DNA of 64,000 nt from Notolepis coatsorum (GCA_963971535.1 OZ020589.1:74917811-74981810), one strand, 5' to 3'; numbered from the stretch's first letter, positions 11,402-22,630 are shown. Program-made: numbers and translations. The notes: generated from the letters alone by a model not told the origin.

Positions 11402-12405
11402 CAGTGTTAATTTAGTCAACGAAAATTATGACTAAATATGGTTGTCAATGAAGCTTTTTCCTCTGACAACAAGACGTTAATGGAGATAATGTGACAAAAT
11501 AATTCATGCAATGTCGTTGACTACAAACGACGACACAAAATGTAGTTTATAAAATAAAACCTTGCCGAAATCTCTCGACTAAAACAAGACGGCGGGCCGT
11601 CACTCACTTGTGGCACTATGTGCTCGTCTGCCGGCTCCGGGCTGCATTTTTTTGCCGATCATCCAATACGCTGTTCGAAAGTTGAATTTGCCGCCTTTCA
11701 ATCGCCACCATACTCAACCAATTGTGTGCTTCGGGTCTCGAGTTACAAGACGATATATTTGACACGCCGCTCCGTCAAGTGACCATATCAGACTATATAC
11801 GGTCCCGAACTGACCAATCACTGCTGATGGCGAAAATGATAGACCACCATTGTAGCCAAGGAGCGTCTGCTCCGAAAGCTATCCCAGACAGGCGGGTGAG
11901 AGTGGGGGAAGCCAGGTGACGAAGAAGTCCTTTGCCCTGACTCTGGTATTGAAGTGGACGGCCATTTTGGATTATCACGCTGAAACCTTAAAAAAAATTA
12001 AAAAAATCATTTTCCGTGGGATTTTTATAAACTTTGGACTGTATGACTATACCACTTCAGGCTATGGAACCGTTGTGTTTTCCAGCTCCTACCTCTCACC
12101 TGGAACCCAAAAACAGGCATCTGGCAACAAGTAAGGAGACACTTTTATTTCACTATGTTCAAACCTCTGTCTTTCTAATGCATTAGCACTCAAAGTGATT
12201 TTTGTGTTAGCAACTTCAGAATGTTACCTTTCAAAAGATACCAGACTCATGCATGTGCTATAAGTATAAAGTATAAAGTAAAGCTTAGCAAAAAAGGTAT
12301 GCAATCGTCAAACTGCCCTGTTTTTGCCCAATCCTTAGTTAGATTGCAATAATTTTTGTCTAACCAGCTAGCACTAACGTTAGCTTGTTTTTGTTTAGAA
12401 AAAAC

Positions 12406-13725
12406 TAGTGCTGTCAGGCGATTAAAAAAATGTATCTAATTAATTACAGGATTTGTAATTAATTAATCTAATTATCTAAATATCAGGCCTAAAATGGTTA
12501 TGCGATTAAAATGTGATTAATTAATTAATCTAATTAATCACATTTTAATCGCATAACCATTTTAGGCCTGATATTTAATATTCTATAATCATATTTCAAA
12601 TTGCATATGTCCGGATGGCAGAATTCAGTACTGTATCTACAAAACCTTCTGTTTAACACATTATGCGCCATAAACGGGTTAACTGCCATGCGTTGAGCGC
12701 CAGAAACGAGTTAACTCGTTTTTGGGATCGTTATTTCATTTATTCGCTATATCTATTCATAATTCATAGGCTCTGAAGAGGATACCAGAGGCTGCAGCTG
12801 TCTGAGCTGGCAGACGGTCAACACCGCCCTCTACTGCCAGGCGGAGCTATTGCATCTCATTGAAAATGGGTTGGTGTGTTTTAGGAGGCGATCTGTGCCG
12901 GGCGGGTAGGGTTTAAATACTCGGGCGAACCAGTTCTATACAACGGTGGCATCGAGCAGTAACTCCGCCCGCCCATCATTGTGAACCGGTCGGTAGTGTG
13001 GTGCGGACCTCCATGAGCATTATTTGGAATTGCGATCAGATATTTGGATTATCTCTTTTGCATTACATCAGATACAAGGTAAGAAGATTATAAATACATT
13101 TTATCGTTGATCTGACATTTATTTCTACCGCGATCACAGCTATATGTGTGGACCGTGTATGGCTGTTTACCGTTGGCTGCGGGGGGGGGGCGTTATTAGA
13201 CCCATAGATATAATATAAGATATATTTTAAGCACTTGCAAATGTCACAGTCTAAAACTATATCCATTGAATAAAGACCTGGCGATGAATGGGGTATCAGC
13301 GCCCCCTGGTGCTGGTGGTCAATGTGTTAATCATCTTCCCTTTATTCATTTGCTTAGATTTTTCAGGTCTGGTAAATTTTAGCATGGTGTTATTCAGTCA
13401 AAAAAATAAAAGAATTGAATTGATATTCTCATTTGGTTGATTACAATTTACTCAAGCCTAGTAACAGACAGTATTTCTGACACTGGGAATACATTCCCTG
13501 AGATCTATAGATGTCCCTAGAATCAGATACCAAGAACATGCAAATGGCCATTTAAAAAAAAAGTTTGTAAATGTTTATTCTACGTTCTTATGGAAGGAAT
13601 GATAAAAAATATATATATTTAATAAATTTTTTATTTTTTTTTATTAATTTAGAGTTAATTTTCATAACGCGATAATTTGCTGTGTAATTAAATAATCAAA
13701 TTAACGTGATAAACTGACAGCCATA
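12406..13725. mobile_element. hAT family D copy 1, carrying a TTAA element
   Basis: Ends TAGTGCTGTCAGGCGATTAA and reverse-complement TATGGCTGTCAGTTTATCAC; perfect 8-bp duplication gaaaaaac (12398-12405, 13726-13733). It contains a long AT-rich palindrome (12478-12576) and a middle segment homologous to the inside of the piggyBac-like elements at 26460 and 50781. A TTAA-target element (12657-13326) interrupts that segment; family D copy 2 shows the empty TTAA. Confidence 0.85.
12657..13326. mobile_element. TTAA-target element, poly-C family, copy 1
   Basis: Bounded by TTAA on both sides (12653-12656, 13327-13330); the termini CACATTATGCGCC and reverse-complement CACATTGACCACC are short inverted repeats. 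The orthologous position in hAT family D copy 2 (around 14339-14345) has a single TTAA and no insert. The inside shows a guanine tract (13181-13190). The piggyBac class is inferred from the TTAA duplication. There is no transposase, so it is non-autonomous. Confidence 0.75.
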
Positions 13726-14162
13726 GAAAAAACCCACGCCAACTTATGAGGCTGTAACTGAGTGGCGAGACTAAATAGAGACTAGAATGCTCAGACCTAT
13801 AGTTGACTAAAACTTGACTAAACAAAACATTTATAAAAGGTGACTAAATATGATGAAAACGAAAAAGAGCATTTGACATATGACTAAGACTAAAATAAAA
13901 AACAGCTGACGAAATTAGCACTCGTGGCGAGTGACTTTTTTGCCACATATGGAGCTAGCCCGCTTATAGACACAAATGTGTTTTGATATGTCTAGGCCTC
14001 TACGTTTCCGTTTCATATGCCATGCAATGTTGTGAGAATGCAATACCTCGCTGCTGTGGAAATAAACATTTTGATTGAGGAAACTAATACATTTGTTATT
14101 GTTTGGTAAATTTGGTATTTTTTGTTACAATTACTAGATTAATTGATCGTTAACGTCATCAA

Positions 14163-14733
14163 TAGTGCTGTCAGGCGATATTTTTTTTTATCTAATTAAT
14201 TACAGGATTTGTAATTAATTAATCACATTTTAATCGCATAACCAATTTAGGCCTGATATTCTATATTCTATAATCATATTTCAAATTGCATGTGTCCGGA
14301 TGGCAGAATTCAGTATTGTATCTACAAAACCTTCTGTTTAATCATCTTCTCTTTATTCATTTGCTTAGATTTTTTAGATCTGGTCAATTTTAGCATGGTG
14401 TTATTCACAGTCAAAGATACAAAATATACATATAATTACAATTTACTCAAGCCTAGTAACAAACAGTATTTCTGACACTGAGAATACATTCCGTGAGATC
14501 CATAGATGTCCCTAGAATCAGATACCAAGAACATGCAAATGGGCCATTTAAAAAAAAATATCTGTAAATGTTTATTCTACGTTCTTATGGAATGAATGAG
14601 ATTTTTTTTTTTTTTATAAATGTACATTTTTATTTATGTTTATTTATTTATTTATAATTTTGCATTAATTTTCATAACGCGATAATTATCTGTAATTAAT
14701 TAATCTAATTAACGCGATAAACTGACAGCCCTA
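14163..14733. mobile_element. hAT family D copy 2
   Basis: Ends TAGTGCTGTCAGGCGATATT and reverse-complement TAGGGCTGTCAGTTTATCGC; duplication gtcatcaa/gttatcaa (7/8; 14155-14162, 14734-14741). At 571 bp it lacks both the palindrome duplication and the TTAA insert seen in copy 1. It carries the same internal segment (ggatggcagaattcagta..., then tagcatggtgttattcac...) that occurs in the piggyBac-like elements. No coding potential. Confidence 0.85.
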
Positions 14734-14813
14734 GTTATCAATGATCGAGTAAGGAACGTGCTTACAATTTGCAACCCTAGTTCAGACGCACAAAAGGAAG
14801 TAGTCATAGAATG

Positions 14814-15886
14814 TAGGGCTGGGCGATATGACGATATTATATAAATATCGGGTACAGTTCATTAACGATACACTTTTTAAACGTATCGTGGATATCGTGA
14901 TGTTTTGCCCAAGAGGCTTGTGTCGCGTCAATCTGGTCCACACGTTGACACTTTTGAACAGCGCCGCCCCACACACACACACTACTGCATCAAAAGTTAC
15001 TACTTATGATAACAAAGGCATTCGTTTTGTGGCATTAACGTTATATAGTTACACTTTCAATAACATCAGCGTATTTACATAGCAACGACCGAGGTCGACC
15101 TAGATATAGCAAGCATTAGTCGTTCATATCTCAGCCCGTGCTGACTCAGTTGTGCCCATTCTGCGGTCTGTTAATAACGTTTTCAATCAGACAGATGTAT
15201 GGAAAGGCTTTTATTATAACATCCGTTGCAGTAAAATCATTATGCCTCCAGTCGTTTAGTCATTCTGCGGAGCTAAAAGCTAAACGTCGGCCGCGGTGAG
15301 CTACCGCTGCCATTGTTGTTGTCATTGAGCTCTCCAATGGCGGAAGTAAAAAATGAATATGCGCTTGCCGATTGGTGCTAAGAACAGCAGGGCGGGTGCA
15401 AGCGATGTGACGTAATTGGCAGACGCGACTGTAATCAAAATGATTCTGTTTGCCGACTGAATGAATGAAAACGTTATTAACAGATTGCAGCATGGGTACA
15501 ATACAGTACAGCTCAATACAACAACAGTCAACAGTGGACTGGAGGATGCAGACCAGAGAAAGACTTTCGTCTTGTTTACATCAGGGTCCCCCATTTTCAA
15601 TTCATCATATTTCATATCTAAATCATATAATATCTCATTGCTAAATATATGCAATATATAATCTAATAATCCAATAATCTAAATCTAATATATAATATAA
15701 AAATGCTAAATGCATGGGTATTTTATTTTGTCTTTAATGTTAGCTTGCAAACTCAAATACTGTCTTGGTAAGCCTCATAATGAATTGTTTGGGGAAAAAA
15801 AGAAAAACATCGTGATGCGTATCGTGTATCGCCGAAAGGTCAGAAAATATCGTGATATCATATTTAGGCCATATCGCCCAGCCCTA
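14814..15886. mobile_element. hAT element (TAGGGCTGGGCGATATG ends)
   Basis: Perfect terminal inverted repeats TAGGGCTGGGCGATATG / CATATCGCCCAGCCCTA and a perfect 8-bp duplication atagaatg (14806-14813, 15887-15894). It contains two LINE family C 3'-end pieces (about 15160-15195 plus orientation and 15455-15610 minus orientation) and a short CA run (14968-14980). No transposase remains. It ends 110 bases from tdrd7 exon g. Confidence 0.88.
15455..15610 (-). mobile_element. LINE family C 3'-end fragment
   Basis: Starts with the (gaat) tail followed by acgttattaacagattgcag and includes cagaccagagaaagactttc and agggtcccccattttcaatt, all of which match the 3' UTR at 10440-10560 in reverse complement. 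It is 5'-truncated and lies inside the hAT 14814-15886. Confidence 0.7.
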
Positions 15887-15996
15887 ATAGAATGTTTATT
15901 TGATCAAGTTGTAATGCAGAATCTCACTTTCAAATCTCAACTTCTGCATGTGATTAAAAAGGGAAATGAGAGGCTGTATACAAACAGCCGGCTGAC

Positions 15997-16131
15997 CTGT
16001 GGTGGAATAATCGTGAGGTCGCTGAGGAGGTGTGGGGGAATCTCCCTCAGCTGGATCACCTCTACAGAGGACCGGACACCCAGGTCAATGAACTGTATAT
16101 CCATCACCCTGCTGCTGTGGAGGTTGGTGAT
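15997..16131 (-). CDS. tdrd7: tdrd7 exon g (second Tudor barrel, end)
   Basis: Acceptor tggtttcag|A, donor CAG|gtcagc; 45 codons, phase 0. It encodes ITNLHSSRVMDIQFIDLG, then VRSSVEVIQLREIPPHLLSD and LTIIPPQ. The IT..HSSR..D.QF.D.G....V.V..LREIPP...... IPPQ string is a very strong TDRD7 signature. The motif FIDLG lacks the tyrosine of FIDYG, so the aromatic cage of this barrel is probably incomplete. A hAT element ends 110 bases from the donor and a fragment of the shared TTAA/hAT module begins about 30 bases upstream of the acceptor. Confidence 0.92.
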
Positions 16132-16149
16132 CTGAAACCATAGAGATAG

Positions 16150-16320
16150 TAACACGTTATCTCAAGAAGGTGCTGATTGAGCTCAGTGGCAATCTTTCAT
16201 GACTGGTCAATGTTATAATGCTGTTATTCACCATCAAAGAAATATATATTTTTTTAATATATATTCTCCTTTGGTTCATTACAATTTACTACCGGAAATA
16301 TGGCTAGGGCTTAAAGTGTT
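16150..16320. repeat. Fragment of the shared TTAA/hAT internal module
   Basis: The segment tatctcaagaaggtgctgat ... atgctgttattcaccatcaa ... cctttggttcattacaattt matches the inside of the piggyBac-like elements (for example 27290-27410). No ends or target duplication are visible. It lies in the intron just upstream of exon g. Confidence 0.55.
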
Positions 16321-16433
16321 GAATGTGTCGCATGAATAGAACGGAGACTGACCACATTATATAATAATAGGCTTTATGTTTAATGTCTACTTAAAATAAT
16401 ATGCAACGTGAGAAGAACGCGCTATTCTATTCT

Positions 16434-16924
16434 TTTTTTTTTATTGGTCTTTTTCCCCCTCCATTTTTCCTCCGATTTTCTCCCATCCCAATGTTAGTCG
16501 TATGCCAATTCCCAGTCCCTTCCTGGTCGCTGCGCTTATCCCCCACAGTCAGATCATTTGGGAGAGTGGAGGCTACCACGTGCTTCCTCCGACACACGTC
16601 CAGCCAATCACCGCTTCTTTTCACCTGGCAGCGCGGATTCTCATTGAGAGGGCGTAGCGTGTGGGAGGACCACACTATCCCCCTCACGTCCAATCCGCGC
16701 TTAGCAGGCGCCCCGACCGAACTGTAGGAGTCGCTGTTTACAACGACCCGGACCCACCCCGCCAGCTTCTCCCACCCTCTGATACAGCCAATTGTATCAG
16801 TGCAGACGGCCAGCCAAGCTGGTGACAACCCCGGAGCTGTGAGCTGGATTCGAACAGGCGAACCAAGCTCACAGCTCCGGGGCTGGTGACGAACGCAATC
16901 TCCGCTCGACCACCTAACCGCCTC
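16434..16924 (-). mobile_element. tRNA-derived SINE with 16-bp TSD
   Basis: Flanked by the perfect 16-bp duplication cgcgctattctattct (16418-16433, 16925-16940), the mark of LINE-driven retrotransposition. On the minus strand the tRNA-like head begins GGAGGCGGTTAGGTGGTCGA with an A box in that stretch and the B-box-like TGTTCGAATCC near 16845-16855. A body of about 400 bp follows and ends in A-rich sequence at 16434-16450. Related copies are at 33945-34262, 44982-45208, 48550-49036 and 51987-52464. The long direct duplication shows a comparatively young insertion. Confidence 0.85.
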
Positions 16925-16989
16925 CGCGCTATTCTATTCTATAAGAACCCATAATGCAGCAAAGTCTGTGATAGATGACAGATCATTCC

Positions 16990-19680
16990 AAGTCAAGTCA
17001 AGAGTTTTATTTGTCACGGCATACAGTGAAATGCGGGTGGTCATGCCCGCAGCGATTGTGCAATAATACAAGTAATAAGAATAAGACATAACAGGTATAA
17101 TGTACATAAAGTTTAAAATGCATGGTAAAAGACAAGAATCAAGGTTTATTTGTCACATACATACCAGGGCATACAGTGAAATGCGGGTGGTCTTGCCCGC
17201 ATTGATTGTGCAAAATACATCCTGAGAAACTGGTTCTTATATACACTACTATGCAGTATACAATTTACAATGTTAACTCTTACTGTATTTAAACTATACA
17301 GTACCTCCCTCTTTTAAAGTGTTTCTAAAGATTCTATTTTTTAAAGTGACATTTTGTTTAAAGTGATTTTTAGCGGTTGCCGCATGAGTGGTGTGTGTGT
17401 GCTCATGTGTATTTGTGAGTGGAGAGTTCAGTGTTCAAGACTCTGATGGCCTGGGGGAAGAAGCTGAGCCAAAGTCTCTGTCCTAGTTGCTGGTGTGCGC
17501 AGGCGTTTGCCTGACCGCAGCAGCTTGAACAGGCTGTTGTTGGGGTGGTGAGGGTCTTTCATTATTCTGCAGGCTCTGGATTTGCACCTCTTGTTATATA
17601 AGCCCTGCAGGGGTGGTAGTGCAATACCCGTAGTACGCTCAGCTGAGCGCACCACTCTCTGTAGGGCCTTCTTGTCCTGTGCCTTGCTGTTTCCATACCA
17701 GGCAGTGATGTTTCCAGTCAAGATGCTCTCTAAAGCTCCGGAGTAGAAGGACTGGAGTATCTTCCCCGATACTCTGAACTTCCTTAACTGTCTCAGGTAG
17801 GGATGCCCCGATCAAGTTTTTTTGCCGCCGATACCGATCACCGATCGCCGTGAGCCATATCGGCCGATACCGATCCGATCGTTTTTGATTAAAAAAAGAT
17901 AAAATTTTATTTTATATCATTTTTTTTTTATAAAATATATATATTATATAATTAGACTTGTACTTGTATTATCTGCGAGACATCGCCACCACGCAACAAG
18001 TCAAAATGCTCGCTATCTGCAAACAGCTCCACTGTCTGTGTGTACTCTAGTAGCCTCCAGCTCCAGCAAGGATTCTCCTGCGCTGCAGCTGGACCCTATT
18101 GGTATAACGTTACTGTGCTTTGGTCATATCACATTCAGCAAGCCCTCAGCTCGAATACGCATTGAATCAATGTTATAAGACATTGATATCAGGAGCTATC
18201 TGTAGCTACTTCTAGCCGGCTAGATGACGTTAAGACAACGCCTCAGTGAACTATTTAGTTCAATGGGACATTTCGTTTTTGAACAGTGAACTAACGTCAG
18301 CTAACGCGAGCTAACGGAGGTATCAACATGGACTACTAGACTTGCTGGAGCATTTGTTGATATCAGGAGCTATCAGTAGCTAGCCGGCTAAATACCGTTA
18401 GACAATGCCTACTAAAAGTGAATAGTTGACTGGGTAATTTTGTTTAAACAGTAACGATAGCTAGGTAGCTAACGTTAGCTCAGGTCGAATGCACTATAGA
18501 CTGAGCAGAGGAGCCTCCTCTTTGTTTACAAATTGTACACTGGTGCGGGCGGGGCTAGGGAGGAGGAGCAGCGGCAGTTTGCAGGTCCTGTGTGTCTGAG
18601 ACAGACAGCGAGTGAGATCTCCGCTTGATCGGTTTTCGCGATCTGCGAATATGACTCATTATCGGAATTCACCGATCGCATATTTATACTGATTATCGGC
18701 CGATACCGATCGGGGCATCCCTAGTCTCAGGTGGTAGAGGCGCTGCTTCGCCTTTTTTACGACCGAGTCTATGTGTGTTGTCCATGTCAGATCCTCTGAG
18801 ATGTGGACCCCCAGCCCAGGTACTTAAAGCTGCTCACCCTGTCCACGGTAGCCCCGTTTATCTACAGTGGTGTGTGTGTGTGTCCTGCTGTGTTCTCCTA
18901 AAATCCACGATCAGCTCCTTGGTTTTACCAATGTTCAGGAGCAGGCTGTTGTCCTGACACTAGTGTGCCAGTACATCAACCTCCTCCCGGTAGACCTTCT
19001 CGTCGTTGTCAGAGATCAGCCCCACCACCACTGTGTCGTCCGCAAACTTCACTATAGAGTTGGAGCTGAACCTGGCCACACAATCATGTGTGTAGAGTGA
19101 ATACAGCAGGGGGCTCAGTACAGCCCTGGGGGGACCCGATACTCAGGGTGATGGTGTTAGAGGTCTGACCCCCCACCCTGACCGCCTGAGGCCTTTCACT
19201 CAGAAAGTCCAGTATCCAGGCGCTCAGAGCGGAGCTCAGACCCAGCTCAATCAGCTTGTCCACCAGTCTGGTGGGGACTATGGTGTTGAACGCTGAGCTA
19301 TAGTCAATGAACAACAGTCTCACATAGCCCCCCTTCTGGCTGTCTAGGTGAGAGAGGGTGTTGTTTAGTACCTGAGAGACTGCATCGTCAGTGGACCTGT
19401 TTGAGCTGTATGCAAATTGCAAAGGGTCCATATCACTGGGGAGGGAGGCACAAATGTAATCCTTAACCATCCTCTGAAAACATTTCATGACCACAGAGGT
19501 GAGTGCCACCTGTCTGTAGTCATTCAGACCTGCTGGAGAGGATTTTTTTGGTACCGGGATTATGGTGGACACCTTGAAGCAGGCAGGGACCACGGACTCA
19601 GCCAGGGACAGATTGAATTCAGTGGGGGAGTGGTTAGGGGTGGCCATAAGAGCTTTTTCAAATATTTTCACATGCATCCC
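16990..19680 (-). mobile_element. L2-type LINE, 5'-truncated, split by a hAT
   Basis: Minus-strand reverse transcriptase fragments: [48 protein letters not shown] and SIGSPQGC in 19677-19100, and the distal LTGNITAWYGNS-like part with RIMKDPHHPNNSLFKLLRSG in 17721-17430. The catalytic LADD region falls near 19040-19000 and is frame-broken. The 3' UTR (16990-17330) has its agttttatttgtcac/ acagtgaaatgcgggtggtc block twice, at 16997 and 17148. A 926-bp hAT (17798-18723) sits in the coding part. Closest relative here is the copy at 41160-43211. Confidence 0.85.
17798..18723. mobile_element. hAT family F copy 1 (TAGGGATGCCCCGATC ends)
   Basis: Terminal inverted repeats TAGGGATGCCCCGATC / GATCGGGGCATCCCTA followed by subterminal gccgataccgatc repeats; perfect duplication gtctcagg (17790-17797, 18724-18731) within L2 coding sequence. 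The inner part contains the gctaacgttagc-rich segment also found at 3495-3703 and 32900-32930. No ORF of note. A second copy begins at 63666 and runs off the window. Confidence 0.88.
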
Positions 19681-19764
19681 TACTATTGTAGAAGGTAACC
19701 AGTCATTGGTAATTTTTGTATTGGTAGAGCTTATTGATAGAAGACAACTTGCCTATTTCTACCA

Positions 19765-20640
19765 ATTTCTTAATGGACGCCAACCTCGTTTATATACGTG
19801 TTTGGCGGACGACCGTTGAACGCCAACCTCGATTTTAATATCCTATTCAATGTCAGGGACCTGTATGTTGCCGGTAGAAGGCATACTGTGACGCCGAGGG
19901 TGCAGTACTGGCCAGATCCTCCCAGGCGGCGGTATCGAGCACCCTTTGAAACATTGTATCTTGGCTTGTGGGTCGATCTAATGGGTCAGGGTCGTTTTAT
20001 TTTAATTGTTTTTGCTCAAGCTCAGCGTTTATAACGGTCGGATTGAGAAGAATCAAATACTCCCGATGAATGATGTGTAGTGGATTATGTTGGCCACACG
20101 ATGGACATCAATAATTGGAATGGCGATCAGATAATTGGAATATTCTTTTTGGGGTACATCCTAGTCAAGGTAAGGGCTATATGATATCAATCTTGCGTTG
20201 ATCTAACCATGTCTTCAGCTCGATCCGAACGTGTGTCTGTAACGTTAGTCCACAATGTATGCCGTTTGTGGCGATCAAAGCATCAAAAAACAACCCCCCC
20301 CCCCCCCCCCCCCTTCATGCATTCATGATGAAACATAATATCGATCATATGTGATTTCAAAATGGTAGCGTGTACAGGCGAGAAATGGAAACGGTTTTAG
20401 TGTAATACACGCATAAGGCTATTGCTCAGCATTTCGGGAATTACCCCAGACCAATCTAAAACCATACTCATATTCACCACGGTATAAAACTGGAATGTAT
20501 GGATGAATTTTTTTTCTCACATATTGACTCAATGTCAAATGGGCCATAGTATTGTATCCATAGCTATAATATAGAATAGTTATAGCTCTACAAACAAGGT
20601 GACTCAGTCCTATCTTAATCCTCGGCAGTCAATGAGTTAA
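19765..20640. mobile_element. TTAA poly-C family remnant, copy 2
   Basis: Inside are the family landmarks: ggcggcggtatcgagc-type box (19925-19940), ataattggaatggcgatcag (about 20111), a donor-like caaggtaag, and a cytosine tract (20291-20312). The right end gtcaatgagTTAA lies near 20638. The left end TTAATGGACGCC (19771) is poor, so boundaries are approximate. No coding sequence. Confidence 0.55.
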
Positions 20641-21912
20641 AGGCCAACCTTCACGTTGTATTTTTGTTCAATAAACAATGTGGACTAGGCCAACGGTGAC
20701 TTTCATGAAGAAGGGAAAAAAAAAGTATTGAAATTGACCCAGTTTTAGCGTTTTTATCAAACATTTTGTCTGCCCAACACAATCACCACGCACGTGGATA
20801 TTTTAATCAATGGTTCATAACGTGCGTGTGTAATCTAAATGATCTTGTCACAACAGGTGCAGGGCACCAGGGGGCTCACCAGGGGGCGCTGAGAGTCACA
20901 CACAGCTAGTGGCAGGCACTGCAGGCAGAGAGCCTTGCTACCATAGATATATGCTTGCTACTACTAGCCGAATGAAAATGTATCTGTTTCACCTAACACT
21001 ATTGCTCCGTGATTATAGCCATCCATCTATAAAGCTAACCACTATTTGTAAAAGCCACAACCACGTTACCATATTTGTAATAATGTAAATCATTGTGTCG
21101 TTGTACACATAGTGTTTATAACGTTAGTAGCTAACATAGCTTAGCTTGGTAGCTATTGTGCTAACAACATATCCCGACATCCGGCTCGCTGGCCGGCATG
21201 AACGGCCGACCCAAAATGGTTCTCTCCTCTCTGTGCACCCCGTCCCTGCGGGTGCCCTGCCGGGGGGCCCGTGGACGCGGCGGCGGCCGTGGGGTGCTCG
21301 AGCCCGTAAAGGCTAGTGGTACACGATAGCTATGGGCTAACTAGCGCTGCGGGCTCGGGCGCCCTGCGGCCGCCGCTGTTGTCGCGTCCACAGGCTCCTC
21401 CGCGGGACACCCGCGGGGACGGGGGCACACAAAGAGGAGAGAACCACCCGCAGGGACGGCGGGCTATAGGCTAACGTCAGTGTAGTGGTCCCGACTGTAG
21501 CAGGGACGGCGGAGCTATAGGCTAACTGTGATGCACCGAGTGGGCCACCATTGATCTAGTACTATGACCCGGACGGACATAAGGCATACGTTTCCTGAAG
21601 TGACGTCACGGCCGTGCTAGCGTCTGATAAGCTTTTAGATTCGGCTCATTAATATGCACCTGTAGTGACGTCGGCGTTTGATAAGCTTTTTTGATTCACG
21701 CGTGCATGTTATTCGTGCGTGGACCTTTTTAACTCTTTCGGATTGGCATTTCCGGTGTCAAATGGAAAAAAATAAATAATGAAATTATATACCAATGATG
21801 TAAACTACCCATAATTGATCAGTAGGGTTTAACCTGGATGTTGGGCTTTAAGTAATAAATCATACCAGCTTATGATGTCTAAATGCATACAGGTTAGCAG
21901 GTCTGCTCTTAC
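20641..21912. other. Unassigned intron stretch with GC-rich palindrome
   Basis: No gene. 20641-21190 is unique-looking with scattered gctaacgttag-type motifs. 21214-21448 is a GC-rich imperfect palindrome with arms of about 105 bp around gtggacgcgg/ccgcgtccac. Two partial repeats of cagggacggcggagctatagg follow (21450-21530). From 21530 to 21912 nothing is recognised apart from two copies of gatAAGCTTTT-type sequence near 21628 and 21680. tdrd7 exon f begins at 21913. Confidence 0.5.
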
Positions 21913-21996
21913 CTCCACTCTGGACCACTTCCCTTTATAGCGGGTCAGACACAGCTTCCCACAGAACGGCCTGGACACAAGAGACTCCGACGTCAC
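21913..21996 (-). CDS. tdrd7: tdrd7 exon f (second Tudor barrel, start)
   Basis: Acceptor gtactag|G, donor GAG|gtaaga; 28 codons, phase 0. It encodes [20 protein letters not shown] then KGKWSRVE, the first strands of a Tudor barrel (canonical G..C.A.Y.DG.WYRA.I). It is too short to stand out as an open reading frame on its own and was found by searching for the missing barrel start between exons e and g. A tRNA-derived SINE lies 20 bases upstream of its acceptor (22017-22258), so intron sequence near the branch point is partly repeat-derived. Confidence 0.87.
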
Positions 21997-22016
21997 CTAG
22001 TACAAACACATAAATG

Positions 22017-22258
22017 GTGCATTTATATAGCACTTTTATCCAAAGAGCTTTACAATTTGTTCCTCACATTTTAACCATTCACTCACATTCATAAACCGAC
22101 CGCAGAGGCAACCATGCAAGGTGCCAACCTGCTCATCTGGAGCAATTAGGGGTTAAGTGTCTTGCTCAAGGACACTTCGACATGCTGCCCGGGAATCAAA
22201 CCAGAAACCTCCGGATTACCAGACGACTGCTCTACCTCCCGATCCACTGTCACCCCCT
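22017..22258 (-). mobile_element. tRNA-derived SINE
   Basis: On the minus strand, a tRNA-like head reads gggtgacagtggatcgggag, with gtagagcagtcg as A box and ggtttgattcccg as B box. The conserved body gtccttgagcaagacactta and ccttgcatggttgcc follows, ending in the tgctatataaatg-type tail. This is one of the most common teleost SINE layouts. It abuts the acceptor region of tdrd7 exon f. Confidence 0.8.
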
Positions 22259-22630
22259 TTATCTAAGAAATGGTCATCTCAGAAACGGTTGATTGTGTAA
22301 AAATAAGCACTACGAATCACTTCCAAGAGCCTCATTACAGCGCAGACACCAGTCGTGCGAGAAGGCAGGCGGGCAACCAGCGCTTCACTTTCGCTCCCAT
22401 GTTAATGGACGTAGCTGTGCCCACCGGCCGCAAGCGGGCGACTCGCGGGCTGGAAGCGATCGTTGTCGCTTTGGTTGGATTCAGAGGCGTGCGCCACTTG
22501 CATTTTCACAGAAATACACTCAATATCTGCATTATTACCACACATAGATGTTGTTCAACCAGCTAATGTGTCTATCTTTCCTAATACAAATAAACCATAT
22601 TAATATACTTTTTCAGGAGTACAGTCACAC

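Larger units (their letters stand above)
11402..13923. mobile_element. hAT element (CAGTGTTAATTTAGTCAACG ends)
   Basis: Left end CAGTGTTAATTTAGTCAACG, right end reverse complement GAGTGCTAATTTCGTCAGCT; flanks gtgacgag and gtggcgag (11394-11401, 13924-13931) match 7/8. Without the nested 12406-13725 element about 1.2 kb remains, non-coding except for short open stretches near 11700-12130 with no recognised domain. It is nested inside the 5784-14779 element. Confidence 0.75.
5784..14779. mobile_element. 9-kb hAT host element filled with nested inserts
   Basis: Left end TAGGGATGTTAAAAATG, right end (reverse complement) TAGGGTTGCAAATTG; flanks gtttagac (5776-5783) and gttcagac (14780-14787) match at 7 of 8 positions, as expected for an old hAT duplication. 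Inner members are 6244-7314, 8331-9575, LINE ends 9840-10960, 11402-13923 and 14163-14733. A plus-strand stretch near 7530-7560 reads TALTTESYVTVTCHNIT, a hAT transposase motif, so the host was probably once autonomous. The weak terminal identity keeps confidence moderate; two unrelated hAT ends are the alternative. Confidence 0.6.
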
